DNA of 64,000 nucleotides, taken from Namhaeicola litoreus (GTDB taxonomy: Bacteria > Bacteroidota > Bacteroidia > Flavobacteriales > Flavobacteriaceae). The notes beneath the pieces were generated by a model. That model saw only the letters and a program-made list of their open reading frames with translations. It made no database searches and was not told the DNA's origin. Below are positions 1 through 8,222 of the stretch, in pieces. Each line of letters begins with the position of its first letter. Within the stretch, counting starts at the first letter, position 1. The stretch covers positions 558,001 to 622,000 of the forward strand of contig NZ_JBHTMY010000003.1 of the NCBI RefSeq assembly GCF_042679565.1, read 5' to 3'. A program made the translations under genes and the position numbers.

Positions 1-475
1 CGTTTTCCATCTCCTTTACAGCTTCAACCTGTGCACTTGCAATGTCGTAGGCGGCCTGTACATCTTCAAACTCTTTGGTAGAGGCACTTTTTTGCTCGTA
101 TAATTTTTTAAATCGATTGTAGTTATTTTCCGCAATTTTAAAGTTTGCCTCAGCCTGTAGTAACTTCGCTTTTACTTGGGCACGTTGGGCTTCAATGTCT
201 GTATTATTTATTTTTAGTAACAACTGACCTTTTGTTACTTTATCACCAATTTTTACATAAATATTTTCAATGTATCCGGTTATTTTGGTACTTAAATTTG
301 AAAATTGATCAGCTTCAATTTGTCCACTGGCAGTAAAAAACTGACCGGAAGCATTTGAGTTAGGCTTTGCAACACTAACATTTACAATGGTATTGTCAAC
401 AACAACTTCATTTTTACTGTCGCCACAGCTATAAGCACTAATTACTGCAATGAGTAGAATAATTATTTTTTTCAT
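1..475 (-). CDS. RND efflux periplasmic adaptor, partial (3' end outside window)
   Basis: Membrane-fusion (adaptor) subunit of a tripartite efflux pump, which links an inner-membrane transporter to the outer-membrane TolC channel. The frame opens at the ATG at 473-475 and runs off the left edge, so only the first 158 residues are visible. Residues 1-17 are a lipoprotein signal ending at Cys17 (SAYSC), so the protein is probably anchored by lipid. Residues about 48-92 resemble the first half of a lipoyl-like domain (GYIENIYVKIGDKVTKGQLL), and 95-158 form a long charged helix typical of the adaptor hairpin. The start lies 2 bases beyond the TolC stop, so the genes are one operon; the pump gene should follow to the left. 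The substrate cannot be told. Confidence 0.85.
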   Translation of the reverse strand, partial: MKKIIILLIAVISAYSCGDSKNEVVVDNTIVNVSVAKPNSNASGQFFTASGQIEADQFSNLSTKITGYIENIYVKIGDKVTKGQLLLKINNTDIEAQRAQVKAKLLQAEANFKIAENNYNRFKKLYEQKSASTKEFEDVQAAYDIASAQVEAVKEMEN

Positions 476-477
476 TT

Positions 478-1803
478 TTATTTCGTTAAAAAGTTAAGGT
501 ATGATAAGGCGTAGTTATAATTGAACAAAGCCTGTGAGTGATTGAGTTCTTGTTTTTGCAATTGAGTTTCTGCGTACAATAAATCGCTGGTTTTTTCTAA
601 TCCCTGAGAAAAGCGATTGCTAACAATTCTATATGATTCTTTTGATTGTTCTACAGCTAATTCTGCTATCTCTACAGCATCTCGAGCATCATACATTTGT
701 CTGCGGGCTTTATTTAGTTCTAACTCGCTTTGGGCTAAATAATTCTGTTTATACAATTCATTTTTTTCTAGCATTGCCTTTTCTCTATGCACTTTGCCCA
801 ATGTTTTCCCTCCGTCGAAAACATCCCAGGAGAGTTGTAATCCCACTAAGTAGTTACTTACATTAAAACCCATAAAATCATTGTCGTTCCACTCATAATG
901 TGCCATTGCACTAGCCTTGGGTACGAATTGATATTGAGATGATTTGAGCATTTGTTCTTGAGCGGTTATATTTTGTTCAATGGCTAAAAGATCTTTTCTG
1001 TCTGAACTCATTTTCACAGAATCTGGTTCTGGATACTCGCTCATCGTCAGTTTTTCTGTAGGAATGAGTATATCATTTGGTTCTTTTCCAATTAAATAGG
1101 CCAAATATTCAGATGAATTTAAAACATTACTTTTGGCTTTTAGAAGGTCATTTTTAACTTCATTGAACCTTACCTCCACATTGATGACATCGGCAAATTG
1201 AATCAAACCCTGATCAAATTGATCCTTTGAAATTTTTAAATTTACCTCACCAGTTTCCAAAGCCTTTTCAATAACCTCTTGTTGCTCATACGCCAATTGT
1301 AATTGCATATAAGCTTTTTCGATTTCTAACTGCAGGTATTCTTTTGATCTTTCATTTTGCAGTTCAAGAGCTTCGGTTTTACTTTTGGCAGCCTTTTTCA
1401 TTTTCCATCCATCCAAATGAAAAATGGGCTGTATCAATTCTATTTTTGTGTTGAAGTTTTCCTGACTTCCGGGATCATTTAATTTATCTGGGTTAAAATC
1501 TTCAGTTGTAACAGATTCTTGCAACAACTTAAAACCAAATGCCTGTAGTGGGTTATTGGTAGAAACACTTGTGTTTGATAAAACCAATGAAGGAAGAAAT
1601 GCTGCATTGGCCTGTTCTTGTTCAGCTTTAGCAACGGCATAACTCTTTTGATTTATTCTGAGTTCATAGTTGTTCTGAATAGCAAGTGCTTTGGCTTGAT
1701 CAAGACTAATTGGCTCCGTGTTTTGTCCGTATCCAATATGAAGACTTAAAAAAGTTATCAGGATTGAAAATCCGAATAGATACTTATCAATGTTAAATTT
1801 CAT
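478..1803 (-). CDS. TolC-family outer membrane efflux protein
   Basis: Outer-membrane channel of a tripartite efflux system. The 441-residue length is normal for the family. Residues 1-26 form a signal peptide. The rest shows the duplicated TolC architecture: two long helical segments (about 130-260 and 340-435) alternating with beta-prone stretches, with the usual late motif of a helix rich in Gln, Ala and Glu and the phrase RFSQGLEKTSDLLYAETQLQ, which is characteristic of outer membrane efflux proteins. It is first in an operon with the adaptor gene, which begins 2 bases after its stop. A promoter and a palindromic operator lie directly upstream (1828-1861), so expression is probably controlled by a local-type repressor that is not in the window. 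Confidence 0.9.
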   Translation of the reverse strand: MKFNIDKYLFGFSILITFLSLHIGYGQNTEPISLDQAKALAIQNNYELRINQKSYAVAKAEQEQANAAFLPSLVLSNTSVSTNNPLQAFGFKLLQESVTTEDFNPDKLNDPGSQENFNTKIELIQPIFHLDGWKMKKAAKSKTEALELQNERSKEYLQLEIEKAYMQLQLAYEQQEVIEKALETGEVNLKISKDQFDQGLIQFADVINVEVRFNEVKNDLLKAKSNVLNSSEYLAYLIGKEPNDILIPTEKLTMSEYPEPDSVKMSSDRKDLLAIEQNITAQEQMLKSSQYQFVPKASAMAHYEWNDNDFMGFNVSNYLVGLQLSWDVFDGGKTLGKVHREKAMLEKNELYKQNYLAQSELELNKARRQMYDARDAVEIAELAVEQSKESYRIVSNRFSQGLEKTSDLLYAETQLQKQELNHSQALFNYNYALSYLNFLTK

Positions 1804-1827
1804 CTGGTTATTAAATTAAAATTCTCT

Positions 1828-1861
1828 GCAAAAGTATCTTGCTATCTACGTAGGCTACGTA
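1828..1861 (-). promoter_or_regulatory. Efflux operon promoter -7 element with 15-bp palindromic operator
   Basis: On the minus strand 1836-1828 reads TACTTTTG followed by C, an exact Bacteroidetes -7 element (TAnnTTTG), 25 bases before the TolC start codon. Ten bases upstream, 1847-1861 is a perfect inverted repeat, TACGTAG-G-CTACGTA. It occupies the spacer/-33 region, where a bound repressor would block RNA polymerase. The architecture is that of a TetR-type operator on an efflux operon; the identity of the regulator is inference. No clear TTTG -33 element is seen. Confidence 0.6.
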
Positions 1862-1908
1862 ACTTAGATTACAGAGTTCTAATTTAAAACCGCTATGATG
1901 GTCTAACC

Positions 1909-2685
1909 CTAAATTTTATTGGTTTTACTCCTCATTTTCATGTTTAATACCTCTACACCTAGAGAAAAAGTTATGGCGAAGTATAAATAACCTTTTGGTA
2001 TAGCACCCACTTCTTGTCCGAAAACAATGGCATGTGAAAGATGTGCACTCTCAGTTACGAGCATAAACCCAATTAAGATTAAAAATGAAAGTGCTAACAT
2101 TTGTATGGTTGGATGCGTATTTACAAACTTGCCAATAGGTCTGGCAAAAATCATCATAATAATAATCGAAATGATTACAGCAGTAATCATAATCACTAAA
2201 GCGCCATGTATTCCATTTGTCATTCCTACAGCTGTAAGTACCGAATCAAAACTAAAAACAATATCAATTAAAACAATCTGGACGATGACTGAAAGCATTG
2301 AAACTCCTTGAGTATTTTTCGTTTGTGTTGTAATGTCCTTTCCTTCAACCTTCGCATGAATTTCGTGTGTACTTTTGTATAATAAAAATATTCCTCCGGC
2401 AAAAAGAATCAAGCTTTGACCTGATATACTTGCTTTTAACCAGCTCCAGTTGACATAAAATAAAGGATCTTTCATGGCGATAAGGTAAGTTACACCGGTC
2501 AATAATAAGATCCTAAAGACCATGGCGAGCAAAAGTCCAATGTTTGTTGCTTTCTTTATTTTATTTTCGGGTAATTTACCTGCGGTGATCGAGATAAAAA
2601 TAATATTATCAATCCCCAATATAATTTCCAGAAAAGTAAGAGTTATGAGGGCTCCCCACGTTTCGGGATGTGAGAATAGTTCCAT
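1909..2685 (-). CDS. TerC family integral membrane protein
   Basis: Inner-membrane protein of the TerC/Alx family, which is linked in other bacteria to manganese efflux and metal loading of secreted proteins. It has 258 residues, about seven hydrophobic helices and the family's acidic intramembrane motifs: EIILGIDNIIF near residue 20 and DIVFSFDSVLTAVGM near residue 145, each carrying the paired Asp/Asn residues expected to bind a metal ion. The C-terminal LGVEVLNMKMR is also typical. It follows the small lipoprotein gene by 18 bases in the purB operon, so it is probably the last gene of that transcript. The metal specificity cannot be read from the sequence. Confidence 0.9.
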   Translation of the reverse strand: MELFSHPETWGALITLTFLEIILGIDNIIFISITAGKLPENKIKKATNIGLLLAMVFRILLLTGVTYLIAMKDPLFYVNWSWLKASISGQSLILFAGGIFLLYKSTHEIHAKVEGKDITTQTKNTQGVSMLSVIVQIVLIDIVFSFDSVLTAVGMTNGIHGALVIMITAVIISIIIMMIFARPIGKFVNTHPTIQMLALSFLILIGFMLVTESAHLSHAIVFGQEVGAIPKGYLYFAITFSLGVEVLNMKMRSKTNKI

Positions 2686-2703
2686 GTTTTGTTGGTTGAA
2701 AGA

Positions 2704-3075
2704 TTATTCTTCTAACTTTATAGCTGTACCTTCTTGCTTAAAATTGGATCCTTTAAAAAAAGCCTTGAAGGTATATTCATTATTTTTTATTCCTGTAATT
2801 TTTACATGAAATGGCGTGCTGTCTAATAAACTTTTGGGATGTTTTTTAAGAAGGGTGTATTCAAAATCATTTTTCCAATTGATATAAAAAGTGTCACGAA
2901 CGCCATTTGTCAATTCTATCTGCAAAGAATCATTACGCACAGCAATAGAACTAATTTCATTGTCTTTAAGCAGTGTTTTGTATTTTCCTGTTTTGAATGA
3001 ATCTATGTTTGTCGTTTCAGACTTACACCCAAAAAACAGAAATAAAGCACAGAATAAAACAATAAAAATTCTCAT
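2704..3075 (-). CDS. Small lipoprotein of unknown function
   Basis: A 123-residue protein that I do not recognise. Residues 1-17 are a lipoprotein signal peptide ending in the lipobox LFFGC, so the mature protein should be anchored in the periplasm or outer membrane from Cys17. The mature part is a mixed alpha/beta sequence with short alternating strands (DSLQIELTNGVRDTFYIN, EYTFKAFFKGSNFKQEGTAI), consistent with one compact beta-rich domain. Its start is 3 bases after the purB stop and its stop is 18 bases before terC, so it is co-transcribed with both. No catalytic motif is visible. Confidence 0.75.
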   Translation of the reverse strand: MRIFIVLFCALFLFFGCKSETTNIDSFKTGKYKTLLKDNEISSIAVRNDSLQIELTNGVRDTFYINWKNDFEYTLLKKHPKSLLDSTPFHVKITGIKNNEYTFKAFFKGSNFKQEGTAIKLEE

Positions 3076-3078
3076 AGT

Positions 3079-4428
3079 TTAAAAGGACAGGCCGGTATAA
3101 TTACTCGGACTAATATTTTTAAGTTCTTTTTTTAATTCAAATGAAATATCTAGAGAATCTATAAAAGCGGCAATGGATTCCTGATTTATTTTCTGATTCG
3201 TTCTTGTGAGACCTTTTAATGCTTCATAAGGATTTGGATAACCCTCCCTTCTTAAAATTGTTTGAATGGCTTCGGCCACTACGGCCCAATTTGCTTCTAA
3301 ATCTGCTGCGAAAGCTTCTTTGTTAAGCAATAATTTACCTAAACCTTTTTGTGTAGATAAGAACCCAATAATGGTATGGGCAAAGGGCACACCGATATTT
3401 CTTAAAACCGTAGAATCGGTTAAATCTCTTTGTAAACGCGATATGGGTAATTTGGCAGATAGATGTTCAAAAACAGCATTGGCTAACCCTAAATTTCCTT
3501 CACTATTTTCAAAATCTATAGGATTTACTTTGTGTGGCATTGCAGATGATCCGACTTCACCTTCTTTTATTTTTTGTTTAAAGTAATTCATAGAGATATA
3601 CTGCCAAACATCTCGGTTCAAATCAATTAAAATAGAATTTATGCGTTTCATCCCATCAAAAAAAGCAGCCATATGGTCGTAATGCTCAATTTGTGTGGTT
3701 GGAAAAGAATGGTGTAAACCGAGACCAGTTACAACAAAAGTTTCTCCAAATACTCGCCAATTTATCTCAGGATAGGCAATTTGATGAGCGTTGTAATTAC
3801 CAGTAGCACCACCAAATTTTGCCGCAAAAGGTACTTGTAACAATAATTTTCTTTGTTGTTTAATTCTTTCAACAAACACGTAGATTTCTTTGCCTAAAAG
3901 GGTGGGGGAAGCAGGCTGGCCATGTGTTTTAGCCAACATAGGCACCGCTTTCCAATCATGGGCAAGTTCATCTAATTTAATTTCCAAACTTTCTAATTCT
4001 GGTAAGTAAACTTCATAAAAAGCCTCTTTTAGCAAAAGGGGAATGGATGTGTTGTTAATATCTTGAGATGTTAATCCAAAATGGATAAATTCTTTAAACG
4101 CTTGTAGTTGTAATTCATCAAGCTTTTCTTTGATAAAATATTCAACAGCTTTGACATCGTGATTCGTAACTTTTTCTATTTCTTTAATTTTCAATGCATC
4201 ATCAAACCCAAAATTAAGATAGATTTCTCTTAACTTTTTAAAGTTTTTAGGATCAAAATTGGCCAACTGTGGAAGCGGGATTTGGCACAAAGCGATGAAA
4301 TATTCGATCTCTACTTTTACACGATATTTGATCAATGCCTCCTCTGAAAAAAAAGGTGCTAAATTTTCTACTTTGTCGCGATATCTTCCATCGATAGGAG
4401 AAATGGCATTTAGGCTGTTTAAAGTCAT
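3079..4428 (-). CDS. purB: Adenylosuccinate lyase
   Basis: Cytosolic enzyme of purine synthesis: it cleaves SAICAR to AICAR and adenylosuccinate to AMP, each with release of fumarate. At 449 residues it has the E. coli-type length. Hallmarks of the fumarase/aspartase superfamily are present: TNHDVKAVEYF (88-98), HFGLTSQDINN (116-126), KTHGQPASPT with the catalytic His region (167-176), and the signature loop SSAMPHKVNP (294-303), which carries the catalytic Ser. A Bacteroidetes -7 element lies upstream at 4453-4460. The lipoprotein and terC genes follow closely, and a HEAT-like gene precedes it by 77 bases. Confidence 0.97.
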   Translation of the reverse strand: MTLNSLNAISPIDGRYRDKVENLAPFFSEEALIKYRVKVEIEYFIALCQIPLPQLANFDPKNFKKLREIYLNFGFDDALKIKEIEKVTNHDVKAVEYFIKEKLDELQLQAFKEFIHFGLTSQDINNTSIPLLLKEAFYEVYLPELESLEIKLDELAHDWKAVPMLAKTHGQPASPTLLGKEIYVFVERIKQQRKLLLQVPFAAKFGGATGNYNAHQIAYPEINWRVFGETFVVTGLGLHHSFPTTQIEHYDHMAAFFDGMKRINSILIDLNRDVWQYISMNYFKQKIKEGEVGSSAMPHKVNPIDFENSEGNLGLANAVFEHLSAKLPISRLQRDLTDSTVLRNIGVPFAHTIIGFLSTQKGLGKLLLNKEAFAADLEANWAVVAEAIQTILRREGYPNPYEALKGLTRTNQKINQESIAAFIDSLDISFELKKELKNISPSNYTGLSF

Positions 4429-4452
4429 CTGTTTTTCAAAAAAATTAAGCTA

Positions 4453-4485
4453 CAAAATTAGTATTTTTAAATGACTTGAATCAAC
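4453..4485 (-). promoter_or_regulatory. purB promoter
   Basis: On the minus strand 4460-4453 reads TAATTTTG, an exact match to TAnnTTTG, about 25 bases before the purB ATG. A GTTG, one base off the TTTG -33 element, lies at 4485-4482 with a spacer of 21. purB can therefore be transcribed independently of the two upstream genes. Confidence 0.55.
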
Positions 4486-4505
4486 GTGAACTGACTTTGT
4501 ATGAT

Positions 4506-5069
4506 TTATTGTTTTTGCTCTTTTTCTAATTTTGCGAGAATCATTCTAGCATGACTTACATATCCTGGTGATTTTAATGGGATGTCCTTTTGTAAAATTT
4601 CTCTCAGATTGTCTTTTATCCATGTAAATTCATTTGATAAAAAATAGAGAGAATCCATGGCAAATGCTTGAGTTGCGGTTTTTCTATCCGAAATTAACCA
4701 ATCGAAACTAGCTTCTACGATTCTTTCTTTCTGTGTTGTTGTCAAAATAAAATTGGGTTGGTTCTCATTTTTTTTAGAGACAATACCACGGCAAATTTTT
4801 GAAATAGATCTGAGGGCACTTTCGTTTTTAACGGATTTTAGTCCAGTGCAAAAATAATCGAGGTAAGGAGAAATAATATTGGGTTTAGCTAAAAAAACAA
4901 GTTCTAATATCCATGCTGCTTTAATTTGAAATAGGGATGAAGAATTTAGGGCTAACATTATCAATTCTTCTATTAATTCTGGATTGGAAAGGACTTCATT
5001 GGCTGCATTATCTCGATAAACTCTCTTTGCATTGATAATACCTGATAGGATTGATTCAAGTCTGGTCAT
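4506..5069 (-). CDS. HEAT-like helical protein upstream of purB
   Basis: A 187-residue, entirely helical protein with no signal peptide. Successive helix pairs of about 35-40 residues (for example SSLFQIKAAWILELVFLAKP and SALRSISKICRGIVS) look like degenerate HEAT/Armadillo repeats, which usually act as protein-binding scaffolds. I recall homologues of this size being called adenylosuccinate lyase in flavobacterial annotations. The sequence has none of the lyase signatures, so that name would be carried over from the neighbouring purB. Its start overlaps the end of the 49-residue membrane protein gene, so the two are translationally coupled. Function unknown. Confidence 0.75.
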   Translation of the reverse strand: MTRLESILSGIINAKRVYRDNAANEVLSNPELIEELIMLALNSSSLFQIKAAWILELVFLAKPNIISPYLDYFCTGLKSVKNESALRSISKICRGIVSKKNENQPNFILTTTQKERIVEASFDWLISDRKTATQAFAMDSLYFLSNEFTWIKDNLREILQKDIPLKSPGYVSHARMILAKLEKEQKQ

Positions 5070-5205
5070 TTTTGTTTTCTCTTTTTTTATCTGTTTTTCT
5101 GGGAGATAATTTGTAGATCAAATACCCAAATCCTATCAAAAAATGAAGGATAACGATGATCATTACCGTATAATACCAAAAATTCGAACTCCTCATAATT
5201 ATCAT
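5056..5205 (-). CDS. 49-residue single-pass membrane protein
   Basis: Short gene that reads MIIMRSSNFWYYTVMIIVIL and continues to a TGA at 5058-5056. Residues about 9-31 form one strongly hydrophobic segment, followed by a basic tail (KLSPRKTDKKRENK), which predicts an inner-membrane protein with a cytoplasmic C-terminus. Its last codons overlap the start of the HEAT-like gene in another frame (14 bases shared), a coupling typical of real genes. A -7 element, TAATTTTG, lies on the minus strand at 5232-5225, 20 bases before the start. The ATG at 5196-5194 is an alternative start. Function unknown. Confidence 0.6.
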   Translation of the reverse strand: MIIMRSSNFWYYTVMIIVILHFLIGFGYLIYKLSPRKTDKKRENKNDQT

Positions 5206-5224
5206 TTCATTTCGAGATTCATTC

Positions 5225-5232
5225 CAAAATTA
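5225..5232 (-). promoter_or_regulatory. -7 promoter element of the small membrane protein/HEAT operon
   Basis: On the minus strand this reads TAATTTTG, an exact Bacteroidetes -7 element, 20 bases before the ATG at 5205. No TTTG is found at the expected -33 distance, so the site is partial. Confidence 0.45.
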
Positions 5233-5305
5233 GGAAAAAATGTTACTTTTAACTGCGCATTGGGTGTAACAAAGCGCACCTATCAAGAAATTATGAGAAT
5301 TTGTT

Positions 5306-6010
5306 ATGAAAGAAAAAATTAAAATTGTCTTTTCGTTGTTTTTTTTATTGATCAGTTGCTATCCGCTATTAGCCCAGAACGAGGTGAATAAATTAAACAA
5401 GGATGGTGAGCGTGAAGGTGTTTGGGAAAAATATTATGATAATAATAGGCTTAGATATCGTGGAACTTTTAAAAATGGCAAAGAAGTTGGTACATTTAAA
5501 TATTATTCTGCGGCCTCTTCAGAACATCCGGTAATTATTAAAGAATTTGATTCGAATTCAGATATCGCAGACGTAAAATTCTACACAGAGGCAGGAGTTT
5601 TGGAAAGTGAGGGAAAAATGAAGGGAAAAGATAGAATTGGTAAATGGACTTTTTACCATACCGATGGAAAATCAGTAATGAGCGAAGAAAATTACGTAAA
5701 TGGAAAACTGGAGGGAAGCTATAAAACTTTTTTTCAAGACGGATCTCCAACAGAAATAGCAAATTATAAGAATGGTTTGCTAGACGGCAATTATAAGAAA
5801 TACGCCATAAAAGGGCATTTGATTTATGATTTTAACTACAAAAATGGCAAACTAAACGGTTTAGCTACCTATTATTCTAGACGTACTGGCGACCTTATCA
5901 AAAAAGGTCCGTTTAAAGATGATGAGCGGGTAGGTACATGGGAAAATTATGTTGATGGCGAATTGGTAAGTACTGAGCAACCTGCCATTAAACCCAAAAA
6001 AGAAGATTGA
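5306..6010 (+). CDS. Secreted MORN-repeat (YwqK-like) protein
   Basis: A 234-residue exported protein: residues 1-24 form a signal peptide ending LLAQ. The mature part is built of about seven repeats of the MORN/YwqK type, in which a phrase like YKNGKLEGSYKTFFQDG recurs (for example GTFKNGKEVGTFKYY, NYVNGKLEGSYKTFF, NYKNGLLDGNYKKY, NYKNGKLNGLATYY). Such repeats form an extended beta sheet. Automatic pipelines often call these toxin-antitoxin system YwqK antitoxins, but no toxin gene is adjacent and the protein is secreted, so a structural or envelope role is more likely. It ends 64 bases before mnmA, which has its own promoter. Confidence 0.85.
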   Translation: MKEKIKIVFSLFFLLISCYPLLAQNEVNKLNKDGEREGVWEKYYDNNRLRYRGTFKNGKEVGTFKYYSAASSEHPVIIKEFDSNSDIADVKFYTEAGVLESEGKMKGKDRIGKWTFYHTDGKSVMSEENYVNGKLEGSYKTFFQDGSPTEIANYKNGLLDGNYKKYAIKGHLIYDFNYKNGKLNGLATYYSRRTGDLIKKGPFKDDERVGTWENYVDGELVSTEQPAIKPKKED

Positions 6011-6023
6011 TGTTCTAGTCAGC

Positions 6024-6054
6024 TTTTTATAACGTACGGATTGTTTTATCTTTG
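6024..6054 (+). promoter_or_regulatory. mnmA promoter
   Basis: TATCTTTG at 6047-6054 is an exact -7 element. TTTT at 6024-6027, one base off TTTG, sits 19 bases upstream. The predicted start of transcription is about 6061, some 14 bases before the mnmA ATG. Confidence 0.6.
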
Positions 6055-6074
6055 CACGCTCAAACATCAATGTT

Positions 6075-7262
6075 ATGAAAAGAGTGATTGTTGGCTTGTC
6101 TGGAGGAGTTGATTCAAGTGTTGCAGCCTATTTATTAAAGGAGCAAGGTTACGAAGTAATTGGTCTTTTTATGAAAAATTGGCACGATGATTCAGTCACA
6201 ATTTCCAAAGAATGTCCGTGGTTGGAAGACAGTAATGACGCCATGCTAGTAGCAGATAAACTGGGAATACCTTTTCAGGTCGTTGATCTTAGTGAAGAGT
6301 ACAAAGAGAGGATTGTTGACTACATGTTTAATGAATATGAACAAGGTAGAACGCCAAATCCTGATGTACTTTGTAACCGTGAGATCAAGTTCGATGTTTT
6401 TATGAAAATTGCCTTGGATTTGGGAGCAGATTATGTTGCTACCGGACATTATTGCAGAAAAGATATTTTAGAGAAAGATGGTGAATTGATATATAGGTTG
6501 TTGTCTGGACTTGACGATAATAAAGACCAATCCTACTTTTTATGCCAGCTTTCCCAAGAACAGTTAGCTAAATCTTTATTTCCTATTGGTGAATTAAAAA
6601 AGGATGAAGTTCGAAAAATTGCCGCTGACCAAGAGCTTATTACGGCAGACAAAAAAGATTCTCAAGGATTGTGTTTTATAGGAAAAGTAAGATTGCCTGA
6701 GTTTTTACAGCAAAAATTAAGTCCTAAGGAAGGGATAATCGTCCAAATTCCAGATGCAGATCATTTTTATGTGAAATCGATTCCAGTTTTTAAAAATAAG
6801 GAAGATGAATTGTCATATTTATCTACAAAACACAAATATAATCTTGAAGATGGTAAAGTAGTTGGAAAACATCAAGGTGCCCACTATTTCACCAAAGGTC
6901 AGCGTAAAGGTTTGGCAGTTGGCGGAACAGTGGAACCACTTTTTGTAATTGATACGGATGTCGAAAAAAACATTATTTATACCGGTGAGGGTAAAAATCA
7001 TCGCGGTTTATATAGAAATGTTTTGTTTGTTAAAAACGATGATATACATTGGGTAAGAGAAGATCTCAAAATAACAGAAGGGGAATCATTAAAGGTTTTA
7101 GCAAGAATTCGTTATCGCCAAAAATTACAAAAGGCGGAATTGTTTAGAGCAGAAAAAGGGTTGTATGTTGTTTTTGAAAATCCTCAATCTGCCATTACGG
7201 AAGGTCAGTTTGTGGCCTGGTATTTAGAGGATGAATTGGTGGGTTCCGGTGTAATCAATTGA
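6075..7262 (+). CDS. mnmA: tRNA-specific 2-thiouridylase MnmA
   Basis: Cytosolic enzyme that thiolates U34 of tRNA for Lys, Glu and Gln, activating the base with ATP and taking sulfur from a relay protein. At 395 residues it is slightly longer than E. coli MnmA because of an insertion around residues 35-50 (NWHDDSVTISKECPWLED) that I associate with Bacteroidetes homologues. The PP-loop GLSGGVDSS is at 7-15. The catalytic pair is Cys100 in TPNPDVLCN and Cys200 in SQGLCFIG. The C-terminal beta-barrel domain is present. The nitronate monooxygenase gene starts 3 bases after its stop and is probably co-transcribed. Confidence 0.97.
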   Translation: MKRVIVGLSGGVDSSVAAYLLKEQGYEVIGLFMKNWHDDSVTISKECPWLEDSNDAMLVADKLGIPFQVVDLSEEYKERIVDYMFNEYEQGRTPNPDVLCNREIKFDVFMKIALDLGADYVATGHYCRKDILEKDGELIYRLLSGLDDNKDQSYFLCQLSQEQLAKSLFPIGELKKDEVRKIAADQELITADKKDSQGLCFIGKVRLPEFLQQKLSPKEGIIVQIPDADHFYVKSIPVFKNKEDELSYLSTKHKYNLEDGKVVGKHQGAHYFTKGQRKGLAVGGTVEPLFVIDTDVEKNIIYTGEGKNHRGLYRNVLFVKNDDIHWVREDLKITEGESLKVLARIRYRQKLQKAELFRAEKGLYVVFENPQSAITEGQFVAWYLEDELVGSGVIN

Positions 7263-7265
7263 GTT

Positions 7266-8222
7266 ATGTTTAGTCGAATTACTTCTTTATTTAATATAAA
7301 ATATCCAATTATCCAAGCTGGAATGGTCTGGGTAAGTGGTTATAAATTAGCTTCAGCTGTGAGTAATGCCGGTGGTTTGGGATTGATTGGAGCAGGATCT
7401 ATGTATCCTGATGTTTTAAAATATCACCTTCAACAATGTAAAAAAGCCACAAATAGACCATTTGGTGTCAATATTCCTCTTTTTTATCCTGATCTGGAAG
7501 AGGTCATAGAAATTATTTTTCAAGAAAAGATCAAAATTGTATTTACCTCTGCCGGAAACCCAAAACTTTATACGCAGAGATTCAAAGAGGAAGGAATTAC
7601 GGTTGTACAAGTGGTAAGTAGCGTAAAGTTTGCTCAAAAATCTGAAGAGGCAGGAGTTGATGCGATTGTGGCGGAAGGATTTGAAGCAGGTGGCCATAAT
7701 GGGAGAGAAGAATCAACTACTTTTACCTTGATTCCAATGGTCAAGGAAAAAATTAATATTCCCTTAATTGCCGCAGGTGGAATTGCTACTGGTAGTGGTA
7801 TGATGGCTGCAATGGCCTTAGGAGCTGAAGGTGTTCAAATAGGAAGCCGATTTGTGGCCTCTGTAGAATCATCGGCACATCAAAATTTCAAAAATATGGT
7901 GGTGGAAACTAAGGATGGCGGAACCGATTTGACATTAAAAGAATTAACACCAGTAAGGTTAATCAAGAACGAGTTTTACCAAAATGTTCAAAAGCTATAT
8001 CAAGCAGGTGCTTCAGTCGAAGAATTAAAAAATTTACTCGGTAGAGCAAGAGCCAAAAAGGGTATGTTTGAGGGTGATTTAGTAGAAGGAGAATTGGAAA
8101 TTGGTCAGGTAGCAGGACTCATTCATAACATAAAACCTGCTGCTGATATTGTCAAAGAAATTATTGATGAGTTCGAAATTGTACGTAAAAACATTTCAAA
8201 TTTATCTAGTTTCTCTATTTAA
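7266..8222 (+). CDS. Nitronate monooxygenase family flavoprotein
   Basis: FMN-dependent TIM-barrel enzyme of the nitronate monooxygenase/2-nitropropane dioxygenase family, also related to FabK enoyl reductases. The 318-residue length is normal. Visible marks: the N-terminal PIIQAGMVWVSGYKLASAVS, the family motif EGFEAGGHNG near residue 139 with its active-site His, and the phosphate-binding stretch AAGGIATGSGMMAAMALGA followed by GVQIGSRFVAS. It probably oxidises toxic alkyl nitronates, but FabK-like activity is not excluded by sequence alone. It overlaps the 3' end of the opposite-strand gene at 8215 by 8 bases and shares the mnmA transcript. Confidence 0.88.
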   Translation: MFSRITSLFNIKYPIIQAGMVWVSGYKLASAVSNAGGLGLIGAGSMYPDVLKYHLQQCKKATNRPFGVNIPLFYPDLEEVIEIIFQEKIKIVFTSAGNPKLYTQRFKEEGITVVQVVSSVKFAQKSEEAGVDAIVAEGFEAGGHNGREESTTFTLIPMVKEKINIPLIAAGGIATGSGMMAAMALGAEGVQIGSRFVASVESSAHQNFKNMVVETKDGGTDLTLKELTPVRLIKNEFYQNVQKLYQAGASVEELKNLLGRARAKKGMFEGDLVEGELEIGQVAGLIHNIKPAADIVKEIIDEFEIVRKNISNLSSFSI

